Part shown: piece after piece, positions 33,601-45,497 of the stretch | How positions within the stretch are numbered: the first letter of the stretch is position 1 | How the letters are laid out: each line of letters starts with the position of its first letter | From: Diaporthe sp. PMI_573 | Lineage: Eukaryota; Ascomycota; Sordariomycetes; Diaporthales; Diaporthaceae | Assembly (NCBI GenBank): GCA_021399435.1 | Contig: JAJTUP010000011.1 | Coordinates: forward strand, 682,001-746,000 | DNA: 64,000 nucleotides | Reading direction: 5' to 3' | The notes under the pieces: generated by a model | What the model saw: the letters and a program-made list of their open reading frames with translations, nothing else | Told to the model about the DNA's origin: nothing | The model's database searches: none | Position numbers and translations under genes: made by a program

Positions 33601-35298
33601 CGCGCATCATGCTCACTCGTGAGGAGGACATGGCGACATCGGGCCAGCGCCACCCGTTCAAGGCGACGTGGCGGGTCGGCGTCACCAACGCAGGGAGGCT
33701 GATGGTCCTCGAGGCCGACTTGTATAACAACGCCGGTTTCAGCGTGGACATGTCCACGGCTGTCATGGACCGGGCTCTCACGCATGTCGACAACTGCTAT
33801 GAGATCCCGAATGTCTGGGTGCGCGGGCATGTCTGCAAGACGAATACCCACAGCAACACTGCGTTCCGGGGCTTTGGTGGGCCGCAGGGCATGTTCATCA
33901 CTGAGAGCATCATATCCGCAGTGGCTGAGGGACTCGACATCCCTGTCGATGAGATCCGCTGCAGGAACCTCTATGTCGAAGGGCAGCGGACACCCTTCCT
34001 GCAGCATATCAATGAGGACTGGCACGTGCCCACCATGCTCGATCAGGTCCGCCGCAACACACGATTCGACGCTCGCAAGAAAGCAATAGACGCGTACAAC
34101 AGCGACCCTAAGAACCGCTGGAGGAAGAAAGGGATAGCCATGATCCCCACCAAGTTCGGACTCTCCTTCGCCACGGCGCTGCACCTCAACCAAGCGTCCG
34201 CAGTCGTGCAGATCTACACGGACGGGACGGTCCTGCTCTCCCACGGGGGCACGGAGATGGGGCAGGGGTTGTACACAAAGATGTGTCAGGTGGCGTCGGC
34301 GGAGCTCGGCGTGCCGCTTCGGGACGTATACACTAGCGATAGTTCAACGTACTCCATCGCCAACGCGTCACCGACTGCCGCGAGCTCTGGAAGCGACCTG
34401 AACGGCATGGCTGTCAAGGCGGCCTGCGAGAAGCTGAGGGAGAGGTTGAAGCCGTACCGCGAAACGTTGGGGGAGAACGCCTCGATGAAGGAGCTGGCAA
34501 TGGCGGCATACCGTGACCGTGTCAGCCTGATAGGGAGTGGTTTCTGGAGTAAGAAATTTGAGCCCTATCGAGTTCTGAAGAGTGCCATGCTGACAGACTG
34601 CGCAGAAATGCCGAGGATTGGATATGTCTGGAACGACTTTGAAAACCTCGAGCCGAAGCCCATGTACTATTATTGGACGCAGGGTGTCGCAGTCACTGAA
34701 GTAGAGCTCGACGTCTTGACCGGTGACCACCACGTGTTGAGGACAGACATCATGATGGTAAGTTCGGCTTGGTCTGCGGCCTTCCTCGAAGTTTGATATT
34801 AACCTGGAGTCCCAGGACGTTGGAAACTCAATCAATCCGGGCCTTGACTACGGCCAAATTGAAGGGGCATTCATCCAAGGCCAAGGTCTCTTCACGCTCG
34901 AAGAGTCACTCTGGAATTCCAAGACCGGCTGCTTGTCAACCACCGGTCCAGGGACCTACAAAATCCCGGGGTTCGGCGACATCCCTCGTGAATTCAACGT
35001 CAGCATGTTGAAGCACGATAGCGAGGGCAAACCGATCAGCTGGAAGCACCTGCGGTCGATCGCGAGCAGCAAGGGAGTCGGCGAGCCACCCTTGTTCCTG
35101 GGCTCGACGGTGTTCTTTGCGCTGAGGGAGGCCGTCAGGGCCGCAAGGAAGCAGAACGGGCTCGGTGACGGTGGCTTGGTGCTGGACAGTCCGGCGACCG
35201 CAGAGGCACTGAGGTGTGCGGTGGGAGACCAGCTGAGCAGGAAATGTGTGGTTGACCAGGTAAAGGAGCAGAAACCATTCTTCGTAAGAGCGTCTTGA
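30639..35298 (+). CDS. xdh: Xanthine dehydrogenase / purine hydroxylase (molybdenum hydroxylase)
   Basis: Three exons (30639-33385, 33440-34757, 34816-35298) encode 1,515 residues. Domain order is that of eukaryotic xanthine dehydrogenases. Two [2Fe-2S] domains: LGCGEGGCGAC at 75-85, then CGFC at 147-150 and CRC at 191-193. An FAD domain with GGRQIRNVATLAGNIA. A molybdopterin domain with GGGFGGKE, AFRGFGGPQG (substrate-binding Arg), SHGGTEMGQGL, SPTAASSGSD and the catalytic Glu in KGVGEPPLFLG. The reaction oxidises hypoxanthine/xanthine to urate with NAD+. Fungi also have a nicotinate-hydroxylating paralogue (HxnS) of the same layout, so the exact substrate is open. It is longer than usual (about 1,330-1,400) mainly because of a Ser/Gly-rich linker (about 211-330) between the iron-sulfur and FAD domains. 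A transporter gene follows on the same strand. Confidence 0.92.
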
Positions 35299-35945
35299 GA
35301 GCACGCGTCGTTACACCCTCGGCCGGTCTCGGACATGGGTGTGCCAAGCGCGCTCTTGCGCTAAGACAGGTACCAAAATTGGTAAATATTATATCGTAGG
35401 TCTGAGAAGTCGTTTCATCACACTCATCAATAAATTGTTACGGCATTGGTACCCAGATCAGAGACATGGTAACTCACATTCCAAGTATTTCGTTCAAAGA
35501 ATTCCGCTTCTCCCCCGTGTCGTCCCCGTCGTTGGTTGTCACTGGTCTCCACCCCCACAAATGATTACGCGGGGAATATTTGGGGTCTCCACGCGTACAT
35601 TGAGCCTTTACCCAAGGCAGTAATCCGAGACTCACCGTCGGCATATCGATCTGTGGTACTCTGTGGGGAATGTGGAAGTCGTATGTGCGGGGAGAGGTGT
35701 CTTTCTTCCCCATAGATCCCCAGGAGTGGGCATTGGGTTGGTGGCCGGGGGCGACCGCGAGCTTCGGCAAGAGCTCGTCCGACAGTGTTACAGAGAGGCT
35801 TCGGAGTCGACGAACGGTTGATGCTTGATGGATATAAGCTTCGTGGTGCCGGCTTGGTGTCACATCGGTAGACGGGTTCTAGAGCCACAAACACCACCAT
35901 CGCCGCCATATTATCGCCGCGTTCAGTGCGACAATACGCATCAAG
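35299..35945. other. Intergenic, promoter of the transporter gene
   Basis: About 650 bases with no supportable gene. Confidence 0.4.
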
Positions 35946-37690
35946 ATGAACCAAAACGCGACTCCGCCGCCCGGGGAACCACTCCCAGAAAAAGAAGGGC
36001 TAGAAACATCAAATCCAGGCAAGGCATCTCAAGACACCGCACGCGTCGCACACGTCGAGCACTTTGAAAATGAAGACGAAACGCAGCACAAGGCCCGGAC
36101 GACCAGGCTCCTGCGCAAGATCGACCTGCACCTCCTCCCCTTCCTGATCGTCATGTACCTGCTCAACTTCCTGGACCGGTCGAACCTCGCGCAGGCGCGG
36201 CAGGGCTCGCTCGAGGCAGACCTGGGCATGAAGGGCACAGACTTCAATCTGGCTACATCCATCTTCTTCGTCGGGTACCTGCTCATGCAGCTGCCGTCAA
36301 ACATGCTCATCACGCGGGTGCAGCCGCGGATCTACCTGAGCATAGCCATGGTGTTGTGGGGAGTGGTGAGCACCTGCAATGCCGCGGCGCACTCGTTCGG
36401 CGCGCTCGTCGCCATCAGGTTCTTCCTGGGCTTCGTCGAGGCGCCCTTCTTCCCCGGGGCCATCTTTCTCATGAGCTCTTGGTACACGCGAGCGGAGCTT
36501 GTGCAGCGCATAGCTTGGTTCTACTCGGGCAATGCTCTTGCCAATATGTTTGGCGGCCTACTCGCGGCCGGTATTCTTGGCAACCTGGATGGAGACCTGG
36601 GCTTGGCCAGCTGGAGGTGGCTATTCATAATCGTGAGCGCCATTTTGCGCCCTGGCTGAGACGGAGCACTGACTGGATTTCCTTATCACAGGAGGGAACG
36701 ATCACGATCGGCGTAGCCATCCTCTCAGGTTTCTTTCTGCCGAATTACCCTGCCACTACACCCTGGCTAAGCGACGAGGAGAAGCACTTTGCAGCATGGC
36801 GTCTACTGGCCGACATAAATGAGGAAGATGAGCGGCACGCGACATCCACCATGGCCGGACTCAAACTGGCCCTGGCGGACTACCGGCTGTACCTGTTTGT
36901 GCTTCTGCAGCACGTCAGCCTGCTCAGCCAGACCTTCCAATACTTCTTCCCTTCGATCGTCGGAACGCTGGGCTATGGAAGCATTGACACGCTTTGGCTG
37001 ACAGCTCCCGTCTGGGTAAGCACGCTTTGCCCCAAACCAGGGTGACAAGTATGGATTGCTGACGAGACCACCAAGTTTGCGACGTTCCTTGTCTCTATCT
37101 TCGTGACTTGGACATCATCGAGGACAAAGGACCGATCGATTCACATCGTTTGCCTGATGCTGGTCGCAGCAGTCGGGAACGCAATTGCAACAGGCACGAC
37201 AAACATCGGAGCCCGCTTCTTCGCGATGTTCCTTATGCCGATGGGTGCAGTCTCTGCCTGTAAGTCTACCGATGCTGCTCTATTCGGGATGACCCGCGAC
37301 CCCAGCAGACGAAGTGCTCCGCGAGATCTGACAAGTGATGGTGTATCAACAGACCAGATTATAGTCTCCTGGGTAGCCAACTCGTTCCCACGTCCCCTCG
37401 TAAAACGCTCCATCTCGATCGCCGTCGCAAATATGATCGGCAATACGGCGAGCATCTATGGCTCGTATATGTACCCGGCCACTGCAGCCCCAAGGTACAT
37501 ACCAGGAGGCACAGCAAATACAGTGATATGTCTCATGGTTGCGCTTCTGGCGCTCGTCTTGCGCTTCGTGCATGTGAAAGAGAACAGGGAGCTGGAGAGA
37601 TTGGAAGAGCGGGAGCTTGCAGATAGCGGCCGGGCCGGAAATGGAGACAGTGGGGGGAGAAGGACGACTGGATTCAGATATGTATATTGA
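35946..37690 (+). CDS. MFS transporter, anion:cation symporter (Dal5 allantoate permease-like) family
   Basis: Four exons (35946-36632, 36692-37015, 37076-37259, 37353-37690) give 510 residues with about 12 membrane helices. Family marks are LRKIDLHLLPFLIVMYLLNFLDRSN before and within helix 1, a Gln/Asn-rich loop, RFFLGFVEAPFFPGAIFLMSSWYTR in helices 4-5, and WRWLFIIEGTITI at helix 6. These are typical of the fungal Dal5/Tna1/Liz1 group that imports allantoate, ureidosuccinate, nicotinate, pantothenate and similar organic anions across the plasma membrane. N- and C-termini are cytosolic and charged. All three introns restore frame; the third is 93 bases and joins VSA to YQIIVSW. Its position 0.65 kb behind an XDH-family gene on the same strand suggests uptake of a purine-breakdown product or related N-heterocycle. 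Confidence 0.88.
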
Positions 37691-38719
37691 GCAGCGGAAA
37701 AGGATTTCTTTTGCACTGAAAATGCCCCAGGAACAATATACTTGGGATGGGTGCCATTGAGCTCGCGGTCTGTGCCAGCGTTGGTGAAAGTACTTGCCCG
37801 TCTTGCGTGCATTGCGGATGCGCTTCCGCCCCGGGCGGCCGGGCTCGGATCTCCTGTGCCTCGATGGCTGCATCGAAAACCCGATCAGCCAAGACGAGCG
37901 TGGTTTCTTTTTCTAGCCCCTACTTGGAGAAAACCAAGGCGATTGCGCGGCGCCTGGCGGCGCCTCGGCTCAGTCCCGATGCTTCCACGCGAGAACACCT
38001 GCACATCACCCCCATGCCTGCCTGCTGCAGCTGCGATTACGCCTGCAGGTAGGTGGCAGGGGGCTTGCACCCAGCGGCCGGAGACGCCCTGTCTCGCAGT
38101 CGTGTAACCAGGAAGACGGCTGCGGTTCCCTTTCACGATCGTTGCAAGACTGCACATGTGATACGTCTGATATGGGTTCGGCAAGACTCAACTTCTCGTG
38201 ATTTCTGGATGTGCTGCCCAGCCGAAGGTTGCAGATATGAGCCAACCGGTGAGGACGTGCATGCAAAAGCAATGTACAGCGGCCGATGACGGTTTCTCTC
38301 AAACAGTGAGATAGCCAAAGTCCCATACCTCGAGGAGACCGCTCGAGATCTGGGCCAGGAAAAATAAGAACGGAGTGAGACCCATTGGCGACGATGAGTC
38401 TGGGGGATGCCATCGTCGTCTCGGCACGCCTGTGTCCGTTAGCCTGGTGTTGCTTTTGCTCCCATCGATCGCTCGTCCTGCTCTTCTCAAGTTTTCAGCC
38501 TCCTCCCCGAAGAAAGATGTTCCAAACCGTTCTTTTCTGGACCGTCCGTCTCCTCTCCCGTCTCCGACTTGTGGCTAGACTGAGAGCGTGCTCGGTCTCG
38601 AAATGCGACCCGGAGCGTCCATTACTATCGCCGAGAGAGGCAGGTCTTTATCGTCGCTGCATTTTCACCCTTCTAGGCCTCTTCACGACGTATCTCCTCC
38701 AATTTCTGCTTCAGCTGTG
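37691..38719. other. Intergenic stretch of 1 kb
   Basis: No gene recognised. The last 250 bases are pyrimidine-rich (for example 38545-38572), as in fungal promoters. Confidence 0.4.
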
Positions 38720-40096
38720 ATGACGGATCCAAGAGCGCCGGAGGAGTTTCCTTGGACTCGCCTTCCGGATCACATACAGCAGCGAATCTTGTCGTGCGCT
38801 ATCCTCCCACACGGCTCCGACACAGCCCTCATTATAGGGAATCCAGATCACAGCATACATCTCCGAAAGGTTGCAGTGCCGATCTTGCTGGCCCTCGGTT
38901 CCTGGTCAGGCTACTGTAATGCCATGCGCATCTTGTACCGCAACGTGCACGTGGATCTCTGTATTCACCGCCGCAGCTCAGTGATCTTCCTGACTTCAGT
39001 CCACGCCCTGCGCCCCAGAAACATGGTAGCTAAGCTACATATGGTTCTCGACATCAAGAAAAGCCTGCCACTCTTTGACACGGGCCACACAATTCGACAG
39101 TCGAAAGGAAAGCTGATAAAGATGAATGTTCCCACCGCGCTGCGCTGCATGAAAGTACACGGGCGGCTGTCTGAGGTCGAGTTCCTCATCGACAGCCTGG
39201 CAGCCACGGCTAAGCTGGAGCAGCACGTGCCGGAGGATTATCTCCCTCTGGCGGAAATTCAGCTTGTCAACCGCAGTGTTCTGCAGATGTTGGATGATTG
39301 TATGGCCTCATCGAGCTTCGGGAAGCGTCCCGATCTCAGACAGGCAGAGACTGTCATCGCGCCTGCATTCCTCGCCTGTCGGGCATGGCAATCAGGCTTC
39401 CTCCCGCTGTTCGAAGACGGCACATTCCGAAAGGGTGCAACGCTAGCATTAATGCCCAAGCGAGATCAAAACGATCGGGGACGAACCGGGGGAGAGGGCA
39501 TTGGAGATACGATTTCCCGCGTTGATGGAGCCAGCCTGATGAGGTTCTGGCTGGGCGGCACGATTATGGAGTTGCTCGACGAAACGGCGCAACCCTCGTC
39601 TTGGATCGATCCCTTTACGCTCTCTACTCGACGGGCCGATGATCTCGACGCTACTGGTCCCAGTGTGGAGAGCCTTCAGAGTGACCCTTTGCCCGACGAG
39701 GACGCGGTGGCTGACTCGGTCGAGAACGAGAACGAGGTTCCACCGCGTCCTGGTAAGGCTACTGACAGCTCATCTGAGTTTGCCTCGACGAGCGGGGAGA
39801 CAGGATATGAAGAGCAGCATAGTGCTATGAACCTGCAAAAGCGGCTAAATGACACTCGCCTGGGGTGCAGTCATGCTGCCCCCGGACCGTCTAAAGGCTA
39901 CGGTACACCTTCTGATGACGGGAGCCTCAGCGACGAATTCGAAATGCGGAAGCTCCATCAGAGGTATGGTCTCGGCTCGACGATTCGCGAAAACACATCT
40001 CCGATCTCTCCTAGTTCCTCGGGGTCTCCCGCACATTCAGCGCTGATTGGTGGCACCGCATCAACAAGTTCGGACTCAGAGCTTGAAGCATGCTGA
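38720..40096 (+). CDS. Hypothetical protein, possible F-box-like N-terminus
   Basis: A single-exon gene of 458 residues from the ATG at 38720. In-frame ATG 38603 would add 39 Arg/Ser-rich residues, but MTDPRAPEEFPWTRLPDHIQQRIL looks like a natural beginning. LPDHIQQRILSCAI near the start resembles an F-box helix (LPxEIxxxIL), which would suggest an SCF ubiquitin-ligase adaptor, but the match is short and the remaining domain of about 280 residues is not one I recognise. The C-terminal 150 residues are disordered, acidic and rich in Ser, Pro and Asp. No transmembrane or signal sequence. The long open frame with normal composition supports a real gene; its function is unknown. Confidence 0.65.
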   Translation: MTDPRAPEEFPWTRLPDHIQQRILSCAILPHGSDTALIIGNPDHSIHLRKVAVPILLALGSWSGYCNAMRILYRNVHVDLCIHRRSSVIFLTSVHALRPRNMVAKLHMVLDIKKSLPLFDTGHTIRQSKGKLIKMNVPTALRCMKVHGRLSEVEFLIDSLAATAKLEQHVPEDYLPLAEIQLVNRSVLQMLDDCMASSSFGKRPDLRQAETVIAPAFLACRAWQSGFLPLFEDGTFRKGATLALMPKRDQNDRGRTGGEGIGDTISRVDGASLMRFWLGGTIMELLDETAQPSSWIDPFTLSTRRADDLDATGPSVESLQSDPLPDEDAVADSVENENEVPPRPGKATDSSSEFASTSGETGYEEQHSAMNLQKRLNDTRLGCSHAAPGPSKGYGTPSDDGSLSDEFEMRKLHQRYGLGSTIRENTSPISPSSSGSPAHSALIGGTASTSSDSELEAC

Positions 40097-40980
40097 ACGA
40101 AAGGCAACCAGAAAGGCGAAGGGGAAGGAGCCCAGAAGGGAGAAAGCGAGAAGACAGGTTCGTAGCAGAGGCAGACGACATTGATACAGGCACATCGTCA
40201 ACAGCACCTATGATGCGCTAGAACACGCTCTCTAGTCCAATGGAATGCAGGATCGCGGTACCTGAATCGAGACGCAAAACTTTGCTCCCAAGGAGGCGCC
40301 GTCAAGACACTCGTGTTCTGATCCCACTGAGATGGCGCGCAGCCGGTCAGGGAAGGCTATCACTCCAATCGCGGTGAAGAGTCGCCCCTCGGTAAAAGCG
40401 GGCGAGTCAACCGTGACAAGAAACGTGGGCGGCGAGATTTAACAGTCCGAATTACAATCGCAGGGCCGCGATCGAAGTGAGGGAGAAGTAGTTGGAATTG
40501 CTGGTCAGGCTGGAGGCTAGGCGCGGGATAGGGAGCGATTCTTCGGTGATTGGACGATGTTTTGCTCGGATTTCCTTTGTCCCGTGTCATTTGTGGTCTT
40601 TAAATCCGTATTAGCGGTGTCAGCAATGAAAGTGCTCCTGAATGCATAGCATGCGGAAGCAGACACCACGGTCCGTCTGCTCTGAGGAGGCAACGCAATT
40701 CCAAATGACGTCTGTCGTATTCAGAGAAGGCATAGCGGAGTGGGGATCCTTTAGCGTTTTGCTCATGGTTGATTCATCTATTCCTGCTTGCAAGGGCATC
40801 TTCGTGGACAATGTAGGTTAGTCGACAGGCCAGTCGACTGACACCTCTCACAGATCTCAGAGACAGCCACTGGCGTTGCCAAAGATATGCAACGATTGGC
40901 GTGCCTTGCAGCGGTTCGGCATACCTGCCGGCCCTGAAGAATAGCTGCCACGAGCTATCGGTGGTGGCCGCCAGGCGATC
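40097..40980. other. Intergenic, no gene recognised
   Basis: About 880 bases between convergent gene ends; nothing specific seen. Confidence 0.4.
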
Positions 40981-43193
40981 TCATCGCGAAGGTTCGTCCT
41001 TCCCTTCCTCTGCTTCCTCGCTAGTCTCCTGGAACAACGTTTCTTGTGCTGCGACTCGTCAATAAGGTCTCATTCAATTTCATCGCATTCAAAGGTGCAC
41101 TTACCACTCCAAAGCTCAGAGTACACACCACCCTGGTCCACCAACTCCCGATGCGTGCCGCTCTCCGCGACCGTACCGCCCTGCAACACAATAATCAAGT
41201 CGGCGTCGTAGATCGTCCTCAGCCGGTGTGCCACGAATACGCTGGTCCGGTTCTTCTCCTTAAGAATAGAGTTGATGTTCTGCATCAAGCCTTGTTCCGT
41301 GTGCGTGTCGAGGGCACTGGTAGCCTCGTCGAAGAAAAGTAGAGGTGGGTCCTTGAGGAGCAACCGGGAGACAGCAAGGCGCTGTTTCTCGCCTCCTGAG
41401 ATCATCAGGCCGCGCTCTCCGACCTTCGTGTTGTAGCCATCCTTCAACGACTCGATGGTGTCATGGATACGAGCCCGCTTGGCAGCGGCGACAACACGCT
41501 CCTCCGGCGCGTTGATGTCACCATAGCGGATGTTATGCTCGATGGTGTCATTGAAGAGTGGCGTGTCTTGCGGGACAACACCGATGGCCCGGCGCAAGCT
41601 GTCAAGCTGGACCTGCCGGATGTCTTGATCATCGATCAGCACGCGACCTTCCTGTGCGTCATAGTAACGAAACAATAGTCTCAGCAGGGTCGATTTTCCA
41701 CAACCTGAAGGCCCAACGATGGCGACCTTCTTCCCCGCAGGGATAACGAGGTTGAGATTGCGAAGAATAGGTCTGTCCGCGTGGTAGCCGAACGTGACGT
41801 TCTCGAAGCGGATTTCGCCGCCCTTGGGCAGTGCCAGCGGGCGGGCATTGGGTGGCTCGGTAATAGTGACGTTGACTTTCTGCAGGTTGAAGAGAGTCTC
41901 CATATCCAAGAGACTCTGCCTCAGCTCACGGTACACCGAGCCCAGGAAGTTGAGTGGGACTGAGAGCTGGAACACAAGCTGGTTGATCATGACCAGGTCA
42001 CCCACCGTCAGGCTGCCCGTGGCTATGCCATTGGCGCCTAGGTACATCATACATGTCAGGGCGGTAGAGAAGATGATGTTCTGTCCCGAGTTGAGGAAGG
42101 CGAGAGACGTGGCGACCTTGATTGAGGACTTCTCGTACTGTTGAAGAGCCTTGTCGTACCGGGCAATCTCGAACTTTTCGTTGTTAAAATATTTGACTGC
42201 CTCGTAGTTAATGAGCGAGTCGACGGCCACTGTGGATGCCTTGTTGTCGGCTGCGTTGGTCTGCCTTCGGAACTTGGTCCTCCAGGCGGTTGTCCAGATT
42301 GTGAAGGCACTGTATGTCGCCATGGTAAGGGCGGTGATAGCCGCAAAAGAACCGCCATACTGGTACGTCAGGATACCACAGACCATTGTGATCTCCAGAG
42401 CTGTGGGGATGACGTGAAAGACCATGCTGGTCAGCAGGAAGCTGATACCCTTTGTTCCTCGGTCGATGGCCCTCGTCAACCCACCAGTTTGCTTGGATAA
42501 GTGGAAGCTCAAGTCCAGCCGTAACAAGTGGTCGAAGACATTGCATGCCACCTTTCGAATGGCCTTTTGCGCCACAGACGCAAATACAGCGTTCCGCAGC
42601 TCCTGGAAGATGGTAGCCCCTATCCTTGTGGCGCCGTATGCGAAGATCATGGTGCCCGCAACTGTGACGACGCTGCCACCCGTGGAGGCGACGTCGATGT
42701 TCATTGCGTCGACGATGCTCTTGAAGTAAAATGGTACCTGGACGTTCAGGACTTTGGCGCCTACGAGCAGAGACACGGCCAGCCCGACCCGCAGCTTTGT
42801 CCCGAAACTGTCTTTCGGCCAGAGGTATTGGGACATCTCCTTTATGATGGCCCAGTCTGCTTTGCGCTGTTCCTGAACTGTCTTCTCTAGTGGCGCCAGC
42901 GGATCGACGGGTGGCTTTGACGTAGATGGTGCCTTGGTGGGCTTGACTTCGCCATGCTTCTCGGGCTGTTTCGCAGAGGCGCTGATGGATGTATTGTGGG
43001 AATTCGAGGTAACAGCAGAGGTTGGCTTCTTAGGAGACTGTCCTAGAGTATTTGTCGACGAAAAGGCTCGTATTCTTGAGGTACTTGAGGTCTGTGGCAG
43101 CAGTTGCCTGCGCAATTGGTACTGATGGTGGGCGCGCGAGCAGCAGAGCGCCGAGTGGCCTCCCCGCGGGAGCAGGACTGATCGTAATATCAT
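40981..43193 (-). CDS. ATM1: Mitochondrial inner-membrane ABC transporter Atm1
   Basis: Half-size ABC transporter that exports a sulfur/glutathione-containing species from the matrix for cytosolic iron-sulfur cluster assembly. Two exons (43193-41105 and 41048-40981) give 718 residues. A Ser/Thr/Lys-rich presequence of about 100 residues is followed by the transmembrane domain (about 130-430), with family-typical [16 protein letters not shown] and [15 protein letters not shown]. The nucleotide-binding domain carries Walker [10 protein letters not shown] at 494-502, signature ISGGEKQR at about 596-603, Walker [10 protein letters not shown] and the H-loop VFVAHRL. Exon 2 is a 22-codon acidic tail; without splicing the frame would end in a Cys-containing tail that does not fit the family. 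The ATG at 43193 is the first in frame. Confidence 0.94.
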
Positions 43194-43621
43194 GGTGATG
43201 TTCTTCCTGCCGTGGCCAGCTCGGCTTCCATCTCTCCAGCACCAGTGAGCAGCGTACCTAGAGCTCCATGCTAGGCGGTGGTGGGATTGGGTTTTCGACG
43301 TTGGCTGTGCGGGTTGTATGCGCGGTTTAGTCGCGAGTAGAAGGCTTCGGGAATGACGGGCCAGATGACGACGATGTCGCAATGGAGCTCGAGCTTTAGC
43401 TTTAGGCGGGTCTCAGTCTGGGCATCGAGGGGCACCTGCAGGCTGCAGCCCGAGATCTCGCAGGGAGCCCGCCTACAAAACACCTAACCCTAAGACGGTG
43501 TCACAGGACAAACATCAAATCACTGCTCATGTCAAACTGCGAGCAGTCCAGCCTCAATTCTCATTTCAGAAATGTCAAATCAGAGTTCTTTTCATTTTTT
43601 TGCATCAAGGAAGTCTTCTTC
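43194..43621. other. Intergenic, no gene recognised
   Basis: About 430 bases including the ATM1 promoter. Nothing specific seen. Confidence 0.4.
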
Positions 43622-44726
43622 TCAAGGCCCGCTCCAGCTAACACTTCTTTTCTCCTCGCCCCGCTCAGGCTTTGGCCGGGACTCGCGTGACAAAGCAGCC
43701 TTGTACTGCTTCACTACAGAAGGAAGCTCGCCGTCGAGCCATCTTCGATGAGCATACAGCGTATCAGAAGCACCCCGGGCCACTCGAGGCTTGACACCGT
43801 CTCTGACAGACTTCCGCCCCTCATCCGCGTTGTCCAAAGCTGTGCTCACACCCAAAAGTGCCTGCGACAGACCAGCAAAGACTTCTTGGAGCCCAAACTG
43901 TGGAATCTGAGTGTCGTGTGCTCCACGTACTGCCAATTGTGTTGCAGCGTACACGATGTAATAGAAGCTCAGCTTGCTCAGCTCCGCCATGTCCCGATCT
44001 CTCCACCCGAGATTCTTCCATTCGGGGCCCACTCGATTGGGCACATATTTGACGTCGATCGAGGCATTTCCAAAGAATAGGCACTTATCGACGCCCTGCT
44101 CAGACGTGAGCTGCTGCACGAGACCTTCCGCCCAAAGCTTGTTGTATTCAGTCGTATCATAGATTTCCCGCTGCCACTCCGTCATCACATGTAAGTAGGC
44201 CGTCCTAGATCCCTTCATCACGTGGACGAGTCCGTACATCGGGACCTCCTCATCCGTGCTGTCGTCCTGCCACGGGAAAAAGACGGGGATGAGGAGATGG
44301 TCAAACTGGACCTGTCCGAACCGCCTCCACGGCTGGAAGACCCCGAGCACGCCGTTTTTTCCACATCTGGTCTCCATAACTTTGGCCGAGTCCGTAGCGG
44401 ATCGGATTCATTGTTCCATCGGCTGAGCGGATTGTCTCTTCTGAAATGTCGAATGGTGCGAGGCACCATCTTGGCAGAGGGGGCCAGAAGATGTATTCGA
44501 GTGAGTGACGCTGTTGGACGAAGCTTAGTTCGCCTTCCTGGTGCACCATGCCGTCGTAGGCTTCCTTGAGCTTCAAAACAGTCTGTTTCGCGTACTCATC
44601 CCGTCGTTTTCCTTTCCCAGGCTGGGAGTAAGGTTTCCAGAACCTTGGGCGAACTACTTCCGGCCTCCCATCTGTTGGGTTGCTGTGTTCAGTGTCATCG
44701 AGATCAAGCTTTCTCTTCCGAGACAT
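43622..44726 (-). CDS. Hypothetical protein with an apparent frameshift in an A6 run
   Basis: Two overlapping frames seem to belong to one protein of about 367 residues. The first, from the ATG at 44726 (MSRKRKLDLDDTEHSN), reads to LGQSYGDQMWK at 44355-44360. There a run of six A on the coding strand occurs, and the second frame continues NGVLGVFQPWRRFGQVQFDH to the stop at 43622. Removing one base of the run would join them. I found no intron that joins the two frames. The protein is soluble with aromatic-rich segments (YIFWPPLPRWCLAPF, LLIPVFFPWQ) and a basic C-terminus. I do not recognise a family. The shift could be a real mutation, a strain polymorphism or a sequencing error in the homopolymer; alternatively translation could start at ATG 44377. 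Confidence 0.5.
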
Positions 44727-45497
44727 GGTGGGTAACGTTGATGCGGGTTTCAATAGATGCTTTTGGAGGTTGATTGATTCAAGTCACAAAATAATCACAT
44801 GCGCTGGAAAGTTTCGAGAAGTTACGCGTCATTTGCCGACTCAAAGCCATTTATTAGAGAATACTGATGGAAACCACCCCTCTAGCGTGGTTGGACGTCT
44901 CGATTCTATTTCGGTCTCGCAGTCGATTCGACGTACTTAGGCGTTTCCCAAGAAGTGAGACTTACTTTGTCCATTTGTTAAAGGCCGACGGGATCGACCC
45001 ATTGTTCCATTGAATGAGAGAGATTCCATTTGTCGCCTCCAAGAATAGCACTCCAGAGACAAAGATAATGAGATAGTGCTTCGGCACAGCATTATTCGTC
45101 TTGCAACTTAGAGTCTGAGCCGGAGTTGACCATTACTTACACTCGTCGTCGAATGAGACACTTACTAACGAGTTATGGGCTAATGTTATCATAGGGCAAC
45201 GGTTGCCAGTACATGGATATGTTATGAGAACACTTCTTTTACAGCATGCCTTGTAGAATATGGGAGACTATAATTTTGCATGCTAAATAAAGGGACAAGA
45301 AAGAACGAAAGAATTTTGTTGGACAGCTTCCAGGACTCATCGGAGATGGGGGATATCAGGAAAGTCCAACACATGACAGGTAAACTGCGAAGAAACGAAC
45401 CAAAACCTCCGAGTCATGTCAACTGAAAGACCACCAAGAAAGACTGTACTTCACACCGTGGAGAATGCTTTCATCAAAAACCCTTTCCGTCAGGAAT
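44727..45497. other. Intergenic, no gene recognised
   Basis: AT-rich spacer of about 770 bases between two genes on the same strand. If the last gene upstream is spliced at its 3' end, its terminal codons lie at 45416-45424. Confidence 0.4.

Noticed and set aside
33369..34244. Frame of 291 codons antisense to the XDH-family gene
   Set aside because: Shadow of the well-supported molybdenum-domain coding sequence.
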